Assembly: GCA_031178025.1 (NCBI GenBank) | Contig: JAPSJU010000002.1 | Coordinates: 1 to 30,049 of the forward strand | Direction: 5' to 3' | Length of the DNA stretch: 30,049 nt | Source: Agromyces sp. | Lineage (GTDB): Bacteria > Actinomycetota > Actinomycetes > Actinomycetales > Microbacteriaceae | Part shown: piece by piece, positions 14,616 to 23,138 of the stretch | Layout of the letters: each line of letters begins with the position of its first letter | How positions within the stretch are numbered: the stretch's first letter is position 1 | Position numbers and translations under genes: made by a program | Notes under the pieces: generated by a model | Databases searched by the model: none | What the model saw: the letters and a program-made list of their open reading frames with translations, nothing else | Told to the model about the DNA's origin: nothing

Positions 14616-16109
14616 TCAGCTGCCGGCCGACGCGTCGAGCGTGCCGATGACGGCCGCCCGGATCCTGGCGAGGCCCTCCGCCAGCAGCGTGTCGCCCGGC
14701 CCCGCGTACCCGAACACGATGCCGGGCTCCTCGTCCCCGGGCACCGCCGAGTAGTCGGCGAGCGGTGCGACCGCGACCCCCTCCGAGGCGAGCCGGCCGA
14801 CGACCCGGGCGGATGCCGCGACGTCGGGAAGCCGCAGCACGGCGTGCAGTCCGCTGTCGAGTCCGGAGAGCGGCGCAGCGGGGATGCCGTCGAGCGCGTC
14901 GAGCACGAGCCGACGCCGGTGCGCGTAGTCGCGACGGGTCACCGCGATGTGGCGGCGGACGGCGCCGCTCGCGAGGAGGGCCGCGGCGGCATCCTGTGCC
15001 ACTCCCGAGACCGGGCACGGCTCATCGGCGCGCACCCGGCCGACGGCCTCGCGCACGGCGGGATTCGCGCGGGTCGGCGGCAGGACGAGGTAACCGAGCC
15101 GCAGCCACGGCGTCAGCACCTTCGAGAAGCTGCCGACCAGCAGCACCCGCCCGTCCCGGTCGAGTGAGGCGAGGGCCGGCATGGGGGGACCGAGGTGACG
15201 GAACTCGCTGTCGTAGTCGTCCTCGATCACGAGGGCGTCCGCGCTCCGCGCCCACTCGAGCAGCTCGAGCCTCGTCGCGACCGGCAGGCGGCCGCCGAGC
15301 GGGTACTGGTGGCTCGGGGTCACCATGACCGCGTCCGTCGCGCCCGGGATCCGCCGCAGCCCGTCGACCACGAGCCCGTCGAGGTCGACGCCGACCGGGA
15401 CGGTGCGGGCGCCGCGGCGTTCGACGGTGCGTCGCGCCGACGGATAGCCGGGGTGCTCGACCGCGACGACGGGCTGTCGTCCGACGAGCAGGGCGAGCGC
15501 GGACGACGCGAGCGCGAGGGCGTCGCTGGTTCCGGCCGTGACGACGATGTCGGCGGCGTCGCACGCGACCCCGCGCGCCTGGCGCAGGTGGTCGGCGATC
15601 TCGGCGCGCAGTCGCTCGACCCCGAACGGCGGCGGCGACTCCGACGGGATGTCGGCGGATGCCGCCTGTCGCCACGCCGATCGCCAGGCGCGCACGTCGA
15701 GCCGCGCGGTGGACGGCCGGCCGGGCAGCAGGTCGATGCGGGCGGCGACGGCGGTGGCGTCCTCGTGGGCGGGCTCGCGCCCCGCGAACGATGGCCGGCC
15801 GCCCTCGACGGGGTCGGGGCGGTCGGGACGGCTCGCGCCGTCGAGGGGGGCGCGTCGACCCGTGCGGGCCGCGACCCGCGTGGGCGCTCCCTGCCGCATC
15901 TCGAGGTACCCCTCGCCCGAGAGCTGTTCGTAGGCCGCCACGACGGCACTGCGGGACACGCCGAGCTCCGCCGCGAGCCCGCGCGTGGACGGCAGGAGGT
16001 CGCCCGGACGCAGCGCCCCGTCGAGGATGCCGCGGCGCAGGCCGTCGACGAGCTGCGCGCCGATGGGCACCGCCGTCGTGCGATCGATGGCGAGGACGGG
16101 TCCGTCCAC
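14616..16109 (-). CDS. MocR/PdxR-type transcriptional regulator (GntR helix-turn-helix plus aminotransferase fold)
   Basis: This encodes 497 residues from a GTG at 16109, chosen because GGAG lies seven bases upstream. An ATG at 16205 would add 32 residues but has no ribosome binding site and would run through repeated operator-like DNA. Residues about 9-80 are the GntR winged helix (TTAVPIGAQLVDGLRRGIL, LRPGDLLPSTRGLAAELGVSRSAVVAAYEQL). After a linker comes an aminotransferase class I fold: VTAGTSDAL, VEHPGYP, VTPSHQYPLG, IEDDYDSEFR and SFSKVLTPWLRLGY, where Lys330 should hold PLP. Such proteins sense PLP or an amine and control vitamin B6 or amino acid genes. The divergent PNPOx-fold gene is the obvious target. 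Confidence 0.9.
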   Translation of the reverse strand: MDGPVLAIDRTTAVPIGAQLVDGLRRGILDGALRPGDLLPSTRGLAAELGVSRSAVVAAYEQLSGEGYLEMRQGAPTRVAARTGRRAPLDGASRPDRPDPVEGGRPSFAGREPAHEDATAVAARIDLLPGRPSTARLDVRAWRSAWRQAASADIPSESPPPFGVERLRAEIADHLRQARGVACDAADIVVTAGTSDALALASSALALLVGRQPVVAVEHPGYPSARRTVERRGARTVPVGVDLDGLVVDGLRRIPGATDAVMVTPSHQYPLGGRLPVATRLELLEWARSADALVIEDDYDSEFRHLGPPMPALASLDRDGRVLLVGSFSKVLTPWLRLGYLVLPPTRANPAVREAVGRVRADEPCPVSGVAQDAAAALLASGAVRRHIAVTRRDYAHRRRLVLDALDGIPAAPLSGLDSGLHAVLRLPDVAASARVVGRLASEGVAVAPLADYSAVPGDEEPGIVFGYAGPGDTLLAEGLARIRAAVIGTLDASAGS

Positions 16110-16128
16110 GGTGCTCTCCGTCCCGTCG

Positions 16129-16203
16129 CTGGACTGCTCGGTGCGGTGCTGGAACTGGTCTGTGCGTTGCTGCGAGAACTGGACTGTCGAACCGACCAGT
16201 TCC
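16129..16203. promoter_or_regulatory. Repeated CTGGWCTG words plus inverted copy between MocR and PNPOx genes
   Basis: CTGGACTG (16129-16136), CTGGTCTG (16155-16162) and CTGGACTG (16179-16186) recur in the same orientation at 26- and 24-base steps. GGAACTGGTC (16151-16160) has a perfect inverted partner, GACCAGTTCC (16194-16203). MocR-family regulators typically bind direct repeats near divergent promoters, so these are candidate binding sites. If the MocR gene began at 16205, the same bases would encode its N-terminal QRT-rich segment instead. Confidence 0.5.
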
Positions 16204-16220
16204 ATCGCGAGACTAGCAGC

Positions 16221-16934
16221 GTGACCACGACGAACGCCACCGCCACCGCAGCCGCTGCGCGCCCCGCATCCGCTGCGCCCCGCCGCATCCGACGCCTCGC
16301 CGAACGCCAGACGACCGACCGGGACGCGCTGTTCCAGCTGCTCGACTCCGAGATCGTGGGCCACCTCGCCGCGGTCGTCGGAGGTGAGCCCGTCATCGTG
16401 CCGATGGCATACGCACGTGTCGGCGAGCACGTCCTCGTGCACGGCTCGACCGGCGGCGGGTTCGCCCTGCGCGCCGCGGCGGAGCGGGCCACGGTCGCGT
16501 TCGCCGTCACCGCCCTCGACGGACTCGTCGTCGCACGGTCGCTCTTCGACAGCTCGATGAACTACCGCAGCGCCGTCGTCTACGGCGTGCTCGAGCCCGT
16601 GACCGACGGCGAAGCGGATGCCGCGCTGCTCGCGCTCTCCGAACGGCTCATTCCGGGCCGCCCCGCCGAGGTGCGGCCCATCACGCGCAAGGAGGCGGCC
16701 GCGACGAGGGTGCTGCGGCTCCCGCTCGACGACGTCGTGATGAAGGTGCGCGCCGCCGGGGCATCCGAGGACGCGGGCGACGGCGAGGATCACTCGGTGT
16801 GGGCGGGTGTCGTCCCGCTCGAACGCCGGTGGGGACCTGCCGCCCCCTCGCTCCTCACCTCCAGTGGCACCCCCGTGCCCGAGTCGGTGCGCGCCCTGAC
16901 GACGTCGCACCTCCCGATCGACAGAGTTCCCTGA
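16221..16934 (+). CDS. Pyridoxamine 5'-phosphate oxidase-fold flavoprotein
   Basis: This encodes 237 residues. After an Ala/Thr-rich lead come RRIRRLAERQTTDRDALFQLLDSEIVGHLAAVVGGEPVIVPMAYARVGEHVLVHGS, the split-barrel FMN-binding core of the Pyridox_ox_2 group. ATVAFAVTALDGLVVARS and SMNYRSAVVYGVLEPV follow; the latter is a typical substrate/FMN-site segment. WAGVVPLERRWGPAAPS closes the domain. These proteins bind FMN or F420-like cofactors and are often reductases of unknown substrate rather than true PdxH. Divergent pairing with a PLP-sensing MocR regulator suggests a link to B6 or amine metabolism. The GTG at 16221 has no ribosome binding site; the next Met lies well inside the fold. The gap to the chosen MocR start is 111 bp. 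Confidence 0.85.
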   Translation: MTTTNATATAAAARPASAAPRRIRRLAERQTTDRDALFQLLDSEIVGHLAAVVGGEPVIVPMAYARVGEHVLVHGSTGGGFALRAAAERATVAFAVTALDGLVVARSLFDSSMNYRSAVVYGVLEPVTDGEADAALLALSERLIPGRPAEVRPITRKEAAATRVLRLPLDDVVMKVRAAGASEDAGDGEDHSVWAGVVPLERRWGPAAPSLLTSSGTPVPESVRALTTSHLPIDRVP

Positions 16935-16951
16935 TGGAAAGGAGGTGCACG

Positions 16952-17062
16952 ATGTTCGCGATCACGATCATGCTCGGAGCGCTCGCCGTGTCGGCGCTCG
17001 CGGGCGGGCTCGTGCAGTTCCGGCGCGACGGCTACCGCCGCATGCCGACGCTGCAGCACTGA
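16952..17062 (+). CDS. Tiny single-helix membrane protein
   Basis: This encodes 36 residues, beginning MFAITIMLGALAVSALAGGL, one membrane helix, followed by VQFRRDGYRRMPTLQH, a basic cytoplasmic tail. AAAGGAGGTG lies five bases before the ATG, an almost perfect ribosome binding site, which is the main reason to believe it is translated. An in-frame ATG at 16934 overlaps the preceding stop (TGATG) and would add six residues (MERRCT), but it has no ribosome binding site of its own. The gene follows the PNPOx-fold gene by 17 bases and is probably in its transcript, which ends in a hairpin at 17118-17145. Function unknown; I recall similar small proteins in Microbacteriaceae but cannot confirm it here. 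Confidence 0.65.
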   Translation: MFAITIMLGALAVSALAGGLVQFRRDGYRRMPTLQH

Positions 17063-17117
17063 ACTGCGGCGACCCGGACGAACGCGCACGCCTGCACTCG
17101 ACGCTCTCGTCGACCAC

Positions 17118-17145
17118 TCGACCGGGCCCCCTGCGGCCCGGTCGA
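17118..17145 (+). terminator. Hairpin terminator after the PNPOx-fold/small-protein unit
   Basis: TCGACCGGGCC (17118-17128) pairs perfectly over 11 bp with GGCCCGGTCGA (17135-17145) around a six-base loop. No U-tract follows, as is common in actinobacteria. It lies 55 bases after the last stop codon of the unit. Confidence 0.65.
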
Positions 17146-17274
17146 CCCGCCGTCTGAGGCGGCCCGACCCGTCGCATCCCCCGATATACGTCGATCTCCC
17201 GATGAGGGCGGGGTGCCTTAGCGAGCACGCTGACGGCATCCGATCAACGGCATCGGCAGACCTCAGGAGACACC

Positions 17275-17463
17275 ATGCAGCTCTCGGCTGACTACCTCGC
17301 CCTCACGACGCACCGCGCCGACGCGCTTCGCGCCGAGCAGCGGCTGCAGCTGCTGCTGGCCGCGCAGGAACGCGACGCGGATGCCGCGGGCACCCGCCTC
17401 GCCATCGTCGCGCCGCGCCGGCGACGCGGCCACCACCGTGCCCCTCGCCTCGCCCTGCGGTGA
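17275..17463 (+). CDS. Small basic protein, unknown function
   Basis: This encodes 62 residues. The first half is a likely amphipathic helix (MQLSADYLALTTHRADALRAEQRLQLLLAAQERDA); the second half is rich in arginine (APRRRRGHHRAPRLALR). AGGAG lies six bases before the ATG, which supports translation. The stop codon is 71 bases before the preferred start of the LuxR-type regulator. If that regulator instead began at a GTG at 17460, the two would overlap as GTGA. The gene therefore sits as the first cistron of the regulator transcript. No family is recognised, and no membrane segment or metal motif is present. Confidence 0.55.
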   Translation: MQLSADYLALTTHRADALRAEQRLQLLLAAQERDADAAGTRLAIVAPRRRRGHHRAPRLALR

Positions 17464-17534
17464 CCCTCATCCCGATCGCCGGCGCCCGTGCTCCCGCCGG
17501 CGCCGCTGTCGGCGGGACGTGGCACGATGAGACC

Positions 17535-20531
17535 GTGACCACGTCAGCGCCGTCGATGATCGGCCGCGACGCCGACCTCGCGAGGCTCAACGAGCGCCTC
17601 GCCGAGGTGCGCGCCGGTTCGCCGTTCACGGTCATCATCGGCGGCGAGGCGGGCATCGGCAAGACGCGGCTCATCCGGGAGTTCCGTCGAGGACTGCCGG
17701 CCGACGTGCGCCTGCTCGCCGGGCAGTGCGTCGACCTCGGCAGCGTGGCTGCACCGTACGCGCCCGTCAAGACGGCGCTTCGCACGCTCGTGGCCGACGA
17801 GGGCGCCGAGCGGGTGCTCGAGGCCGTCGGCCCCGGCCGGGCGGCGCTCGTCGCGCTGCTCCCCGAACTCGCGGCATCCGACCGCGACTCGGTCGCCGCG
17901 GCCGAACTCGCCGCCGGTGCCGCGACAGGCCAGCTGCACGAGGGCATCGCCGTGCTCCTCGAGACGTTCTCGCGCGAACGTCCGATCGTCTTCCTGATCG
18001 AGGACCTCCACTGGATCGACGCGGCGAGCCTCGCGCTGCTCCGCTTCCTCATGCGGGCGCTCGGCTCCAGCCGCGTGCTCACGGTGCTCACGTATCGCAC
18101 CGACGACGTCGCGCGAGGGCATCCGCTCCGTGCCTTCCTCTCCGAGGCCGAGCGCGACCGCTGGGTCGAGCGCCGCGAGCTCGCACGGCTGTCACGCGCC
18201 CAGGTGCGCAGGCTCGCGAAGGCGCTCATCGCCGACGAGGCGCCGAGCGAGCGGGTGCTCGACGCCGTGTTCCGCCGAAGCGACGGTGTGCCGTTCTTCG
18301 TCGAGGAGCTCGTGGGCATCGACGGATGCCGCGACGAGGGCTTCGTGCCCGACACCCTCCGCGAGCTGCTGCTCGCCCGCTACGAGCGACTCGCCGAGCC
18401 GGCGCAGGAGCTGCTGCGCCTCATCTCCACGGGCGGCGTGCGCATCTCGCACGCCCTGCTCGCACGGGTCTACGCCGGCACCCCCGACGAGCTCGACGTC
18501 GCCGCGCGTCAGTGCGTGAACTCCGGCGTGCTCACGATCGAGGGCGACGACTACGCCTTCCGTCACGCGCTCGTGCGCGAGGCGATCTTCTCCGACCTCC
18601 TCCCCGGTGAGCGAGCGCGCTTCCACGCGCGGTACGCCGAGGCGTACGAGGCCATGGCGGCCGCGGGCACCCGGCGGCTCGCCGCGGAGATCTCGTACCA
18701 CTGGCTCGGCGCGCACGACGCGGTCCGTGCGTTCCCTGCGACGATGCAGGCCATGCGCGAGGCGCGCGCCGCCGCGGCGTACGCGACGGCAGCCCAGCTG
18801 GGCGAGCGGGCGCTCGGCCTGTGGGACGTCGTGCCCGACCCGGTCGCCGCCGCCGGCATGGGCAAGCTCGAGCTCATGGGCCGCACCGCGTCGTACCTCC
18901 GCAACGCGGGCGAGGACGAACGGGGCCTGGCTCTCGTGAAGGAGGCGCTCGCCGAGTGTCCGCGCGACGACCCGAACTACGCGCGCCTCTTGCGCGACAA
19001 GGCCCTCGCGCTCGCCAGCGTCGGCAAGCCCGGCTCGATCACGGGTCTCGAGGAGGCGCTCGAAGCGCTCGGCGACTCGGGGCCGAGCGAGTTGCGGGCG
19101 ACCGTGCTCACCGCGCTCGCGGGACGGCTCATGATCGACGGTCAGCTCGACGCGTCGGTCGAGCTGGCCGACCGGGCCATCGCGGTCGCCACCGAGCTCG
19201 GTTCGGCCCGCTATTCGTCGATCGCCACGAACATCGCCGGGGTCGCCCGGGCGGAGCGTGGCGACGTCGAGCTCGGTCTCGAGTACCTCGAACGCGCACG
19301 CCGCCTGGCCGACGGCGACGGCCCGGCCCTGCTGCGCTACTGGGTCAACGCGTCGGACCTGCACTACCTCATCGGCAACCACCACGAGGCGGTGCGCCTC
19401 GCCGAGGAGGGCCTCGCCGAGTCCAGGGAGCAGGGCGTCGAGCGCAGCTCGGGCGTGATCCTGGCCTCGAACGCCGTCGATCCGCTGTTCGCGCTCGGGG
19501 AGTGGGAGCGCGGCGGGGTGCTCATCGAGCGGGCGCTCGCCCTCGACCCGTCGGTGCCGTTCACCGTCTACCTGCAGCGGGCCCGCATCTGGGCGATGCT
19601 CTGGCGCGGCGACGCAGCCGGGGCGACCGCGCTGTACCGCGGCATCCGACCCTCCATCGCCAGCGTCATCGAGGTCGAGATGCAGGCCCGGCTCAGTGTC
19701 GGGCGTGTGGCGACCGAACTCGCGCTCGCGGCCGACGACCTCTCGCTGGCGTGGCGCGAGGCGCGCGTGCTGCTGCGCGAGCAGCGCCTGCCCCTGCCGG
19801 GCTACGCGCTCCCGTTCCTCTGGGTCACCGCCCGGGTCGTCGCGGCGGTGCGCTCACGCCCGAACGCCGTGTCCGCCTCGATCGCGGCCGAGGTCGACGC
19901 GGCCGAGCCGTCGGCGCGGGTGCTCCTCGAACGGCTCGGGACCTGGCCCACCGCGCGGCTCTGGACGGCGCTGTTCGATGCCGAGCTCGCCGAGTCGTCC
20001 ATGGGCGCGGGAGCCGGCACGCCGGGCACCGACGTCTCGGCATGGCGGTCCGCCGTCGAGGCCGCAGCCGCTCCGAACGCGCCGGGCTTCCTCGCGCCGT
20101 ACGCCATGCTCCGCCGCGGCGAGGCGGAGCTCGCATCGGCCGATCGTCCCGCGGCGCGCGCGACGCTGCAGGCCGCCCTCGACGTCGCCGAGTCCTCGGG
20201 GGTCATCGCCGTGCGTGACCGTGTGCTCCGCGTCGCGCACGCGGCGGGACTCCCGCTCGACGGCGTGGGCGGGGGCGCCGGGTTCCACGCGAGCGCCGTC
20301 GGCATCGCCGGGTCCGCCGCGGCCGATGCCGATGCCGCGGCGACCGCCGAGCTCACGGCGCGGGAGCGGCAGGTGCTCGAGCTCATCGCCGAGGGGCTCA
20401 GCAATCGCCAGATCGGTGAGCGCCTCTTCATCAGCGGCAAGACCGCGAGCGTGCACGTCTCGGCGATCCTCCGCAAGCTCGGCGCGTCGACGCGCACCGA
20501 GGCGGCGTATCGCGCCCGCGCGCTGCACTGA
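17535..20531 (+). CDS. Large ATP-binding LuxR-family transcriptional regulator (LAL type)
   Basis: This encodes 998 residues, normal for LAL regulators. Residues 9-17 (IGRDADLAR) open the ATPase domain, with Walker A GGEAGIGKT (36-44) and Walker B IVFLIEDLHW (151-160). A long helical, TPR-like sensor region follows (about 300-900). Residues 939-998 are a LuxR/GerE helix-turn-helix (ELTARERQVLELIAEGLSNRQIGERL, then GKTASVHVSAILRKLGA). These proteins are ATP-dependent switches that control sugar, antibiotic or cholesterol-type pathways; the signal and target here are unknown. The GTG at 17535 is preferred because the ATPase domain starts just after it. A GTG at 17460 would add 25 residues of Pro/Ala-rich sequence and overlap the small upstream gene. 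Neither start has a clear ribosome binding site. Confidence 0.9.
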   Translation: MTTSAPSMIGRDADLARLNERLAEVRAGSPFTVIIGGEAGIGKTRLIREFRRGLPADVRLLAGQCVDLGSVAAPYAPVKTALRTLVADEGAERVLEAVGPGRAALVALLPELAASDRDSVAAAELAAGAATGQLHEGIAVLLETFSRERPIVFLIEDLHWIDAASLALLRFLMRALGSSRVLTVLTYRTDDVARGHPLRAFLSEAERDRWVERRELARLSRAQVRRLAKALIADEAPSERVLDAVFRRSDGVPFFVEELVGIDGCRDEGFVPDTLRELLLARYERLAEPAQELLRLISTGGVRISHALLARVYAGTPDELDVAARQCVNSGVLTIEGDDYAFRHALVREAIFSDLLPGERARFHARYAEAYEAMAAAGTRRLAAEISYHWLGAHDAVRAFPATMQAMREARAAAAYATAAQLGERALGLWDVVPDPVAAAGMGKLELMGRTASYLRNAGEDERGLALVKEALAECPRDDPNYARLLRDKALALASVGKPGSITGLEEALEALGDSGPSELRATVLTALAGRLMIDGQLDASVELADRAIAVATELGSARYSSIATNIAGVARAERGDVELGLEYLERARRLADGDGPALLRYWVNASDLHYLIGNHHEAVRLAEEGLAESREQGVERSSGVILASNAVDPLFALGEWERGGVLIERALALDPSVPFTVYLQRARIWAMLWRGDAAGATALYRGIRPSIASVIEVEMQARLSVGRVATELALAADDLSLAWREARVLLREQRLPLPGYALPFLWVTARVVAAVRSRPNAVSASIAAEVDAAEPSARVLLERLGTWPTARLWTALFDAELAESSMGAGAGTPGTDVSAWRSAVEAAAAPNAPGFLAPYAMLRRGEAELASADRPAARATLQAALDVAESSGVIAVRDRVLRVAHAAGLPLDGVGGGAGFHASAVGIAGSAAADADAAATAELTARERQVLELIAEGLSNRQIGERLFISGKTASVHVSAILRKLGASTRTEAAYRARALH

Positions 20532-20570
20532 TCCGCCGGTCGCGTGCGTGCCGCGGGCCTCGTCGTCGCC

Positions 20571-21872
20571 TCAGCGCGCCGACCCGGGCGTGAACGGATG
20601 CCCCAGCGCGGCGGAGACGGCGACGAAGACGCGGGTCGCCGGCGACATGCAGGGGATCCCCGGCGGGTTGTCGACGGGCGTCTTCCACAGCGTGCAGTCG
20701 CCGGACACGATGTCGCTGTTCGCGATCACCGCGACCGTCGTGTCGGTCGTGGTGTCGTGGTACACCGTGGCGTTGAACCCCGGGATCTCGCCGGTGTGAC
20801 CGACCCAGGCGGCGACGCATCCGATTCCGTGGCCGTAGCCCCCCGCAGGCGGGAACGACTGGAGTCGGTCAACGCTCGTCGACTCGTCGAGCACCCCCTG
20901 CCCGGTGGCCAGCGCACGCCCCCATACGAGGAGGTCGTCGACGGCGGAGATCATCTGCCCGGCGGCCCAGAAGACGCTCGGGCTCCAGTCGGTTGCGTCG
21001 ACCGGTTCGCGGGACCCGTCCGGCGTGCCCTGCAAGGTGAGCCCTCGCGCATGCGGGGCGGGGATCGCCGCCGAATCGGGGAACGAGGTGCGCGAGAGCC
21101 CGAGGGGCACCAGGATCTCGGTCTCCAGGACGTCCGCGAACGGTCGGCCCGTGACGTCCTCGATGATCATGCCGAGCAGCACGTAGTTCGTGTTGGAGTA
21201 GTCGAACTGGGTGCCCGGCGCGAACAGCGGCTCGAGGCGGAGCCCCGCCTCGAGCAGTTGCCCGGGGCTCCACGCGGTGGAGGGCGCTCCGAAGTACGTG
21301 TCGATCCAGGCCTGGTCGAGCGTGTAGCTCGCCAATCCGCTCGTCATGTCGAGCAGCATCCGGATCGTCACCGCGTCGCCGTTCGGCACGCCCGGCACGT
21401 ACTGGTCGATCGTGTCATCCAGCTCGACCTCGCCCCGCTCCGCGAGCTGCAACATGAGCGTCGCAGTGAAGGACTTGGTGACGGACCCGACCCGGAAGAA
21501 GTGCGAGGTCGTCATCGGCGTCCCCGTCGTCGTGTCGGCCACGCCGAACGCCTCGGTCCAGGTGCCGTCGGGTGTGCGGACCCCGACCACGGCTCCGGCA
21601 GCGGGCGCCTCGGCGAGTCCCGCCTCCGCTGCGAGCCGCAACCCGTCGATGATGCGCCGATCGAGTGCCCGGGTCGCGTCGGCGCCGGGAGCCGTCGTGA
21701 CCACCTCCACCGGATCGGTCACGCAGGACCCGTTCACGGTATCCGTGGTCGGCGTCACCTCGACGGGCTCCGCCTCTCGTGGAGCCGTGCACGCGGAGCC
21801 TCCCACGGCCAGGGCCAGGGCGAGCCCGGCCACCAGGCTCCGAGCGAGGAGTGAACGGACTGCCATGGCCAT
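20571..21872 (-). CDS. Secreted serine hydrolase, class C beta-lactamase/DD-peptidase fold
   Basis: This encodes 433 residues. The N-terminus is a signal sequence (MAMAVRSLLARSLVAGLALALAVGGSAC); Cys28 sits in a poor lipobox (GSAC), so lipidation is possible but unsure. The three active-site motifs of the family are present: S130-V-T-K133 with nucleophile Ser130, Y225-S-N227, and H359-T-G361 in place of KTG. They resemble Streptomyces R61 DD-carboxypeptidase (YSN, HTG). Likely roles are cell-wall peptide trimming or an esterase/amidase outside the cell. GGAGG lies six bases before the ATG at 21872, which decides the start; a longer frame upstream adds 23 unlikely residues. The gene converges on the LuxR regulator with a 39-bp gap and shows no operon partner. 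Confidence 0.9.
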   Translation of the reverse strand: MAMAVRSLLARSLVAGLALALAVGGSACTAPREAEPVEVTPTTDTVNGSCVTDPVEVVTTAPGADATRALDRRIIDGLRLAAEAGLAEAPAAGAVVGVRTPDGTWTEAFGVADTTTGTPMTTSHFFRVGSVTKSFTATLMLQLAERGEVELDDTIDQYVPGVPNGDAVTIRMLLDMTSGLASYTLDQAWIDTYFGAPSTAWSPGQLLEAGLRLEPLFAPGTQFDYSNTNYVLLGMIIEDVTGRPFADVLETEILVPLGLSRTSFPDSAAIPAPHARGLTLQGTPDGSREPVDATDWSPSVFWAAGQMISAVDDLLVWGRALATGQGVLDESTSVDRLQSFPPAGGYGHGIGCVAAWVGHTGEIPGFNATVYHDTTTDTTVAVIANSDIVSGDCTLWKTPVDNPPGIPCMSPATRVFVAVSAALGHPFTPGSAR

Positions 21873-22052
21873 GGAAGGCCTCCTCATCGTGGGCAGCGAT
21901 GCCCTCGGTCCCATCGTCGCTGCGTATGCGCGCCGCCACAACCACGACAGCCCCCCACTCCGGGTCTCCGCGGGGGCGATACGTGAGTGTGCGGCTCCGT
22001 GCCACGGGCATCCGTGCTCCGCCGTCCGGGATCCGCCGTAGGCTCAGTGCAC

Positions 22053-23138
22053 ATGGGAAGACCGGAACGCCCGAACGCCGCAGCACGCGACGGCGCGCGC
22101 CGCGTCAGCATCGCCGCGGTCGCCGCGGCCGCCGGCGTGTCGCCGACGACCGTCTCGCATGCGCTGAGCGGCTCCCGATCGGTGCGCGCCGAGACGCGCG
22201 AGCGCGTCATCCGCGTGGCCGAGGAGCTGGGCTACGCCCCCAACCGGCTCGCGAGCGGACTGCGGCTCCGGCGAACCGGCGTCATCGGGCTCGCGAGCGA
22301 CCACATCGCCACGACGCCGTTCGCCGGGCTCATCGTGCAGGGGGCGCAGGAGGCGGCCCGTGAGCGCGGCGCGGTGCTCATGGTGGTCGACTCCGAGGGT
22401 GACCACGAGCTCGAAGCACGCCAGTTGCGCAGTCTCATCGACCACCGCGTCGACGGCATCCTCCTCGCGCGGATGTTCCATCAGCATGTGCCTCGGCCCG
22501 ACGCCCTCGGATCGACGCCCGTCGTGCTCGTCGACGCCGTGCCGGAGTCCGACTGGCACGTCCCGTCGATCGCCCCCGAGGAGCACTCCATCGCGACGGT
22601 CGCGATCGAGCACCTCGTCGAGCACGGGCACCGCCGCATCGGACTGGCGATGACCACCGACGACTCACTCGCCGGCCGCGGACGCGAAGCAGGCTTCCAC
22701 ACCGCCCTCACCGAAGCGGGCCTCGGCGGCACGGCGCCGCTCGTGGCGCGCGGCAGTTCCGACGCGGCCGGGGGTCGAGCCGCCGGGCGCCGCCTGCTCG
22801 ACCGTGCCGTGTCGGAGCGGCCGACCGCGATCTTCTGCTTCAACGACCAGATGGCGATGGGCGTGTACCAGGCTGCTGCCGCCCTCGGCCTGGCCGTGCC
22901 CGCCGACTGCTCGGTGGTCGGGGTCGACGACCTCGGCATCGTCGCCGCGGCGCTCGATCCAGGTCTGACGACCGTCGCGCTGCCGCATCGCGAGATGGGT
23001 CGATGGGGGATGTCGACGCTGCTCGACCTCATCGACAGCGGGGGGCAGGCGCGGGACGTCGAGCAGGTGCAGCTGCGGTGCGAACTCGTCGAGCGGGCGT
23101 CGGTGGCCGCGCCGCCGGACGTCCGCCTCAGGCGCTAG
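22053..23138 (+). CDS. LacI-family transcriptional repressor
   Basis: This encodes 361 residues. The N-terminal helix-turn-helix with hinge helix is clear: VSIAAVAAAAGVSPTTVSHALSGSRSVRAETRERVIRVAEELGYAPNRLASGLR (about 15-68). The rest is the periplasmic-binding-protein-like sensor: TGVIGLASDHIATTPFAGLIVQGAQEAA, DGILLAR, PVVLVDAVPE, RRIGLAMTTDD, TAIFCFNDQMAMGVYQAAAALGL and GVDDLGI. TAGGCT (22039-22044) is a -10 that would put the transcript start near the ATG; GTG at 22047 is an alternative start. It lies tail to tail with the GH32 fructan hydrolase and near the GH68 levansucrase, so a fructan-linked sugar is the natural inducer. Two LacI-type palindromes lie between those two enzymes. Confidence 0.93.
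   Translation: MGRPERPNAAARDGARRVSIAAVAAAAGVSPTTVSHALSGSRSVRAETRERVIRVAEELGYAPNRLASGLRLRRTGVIGLASDHIATTPFAGLIVQGAQEAARERGAVLMVVDSEGDHELEARQLRSLIDHRVDGILLARMFHQHVPRPDALGSTPVVLVDAVPESDWHVPSIAPEEHSIATVAIEHLVEHGHRRIGLAMTTDDSLAGRGREAGFHTALTEAGLGGTAPLVARGSSDAAGGRAAGRRLLDRAVSERPTAIFCFNDQMAMGVYQAAAALGLAVPADCSVVGVDDLGIVAAALDPGLTTVALPHREMGRWGMSTLLDLIDSGGQARDVEQVQLRCELVERASVAAPPDVRLRR

Noticed and set aside
16110..16205. N-terminal extension of the MocR regulator from an ATG at 16205.
   Set aside because: There is no ribosome binding site, it leaves only 15 bases to the divergent start, and it covers the repeat cluster. GTG at 16109 has GGAG at a good distance. It remains possible as a leaderless start.
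17460..17534. Start of the LuxR-type regulator at a GTG overlapping the small ORF (GTGA).
   Set aside because: The added 25 residues are Pro/Ala-rich and outside the ATPase domain, and no ribosome binding site precedes them. Kept only as an alternative.
21873..22052. Upstream extension of the serine hydrolase frame and of the LacI frame into the shared 180-bp gap.
   Set aside because: Both added stretches are unlike protein families, while GGAGG (hydrolase) and TAGGCT (LacI) fix the shorter starts.
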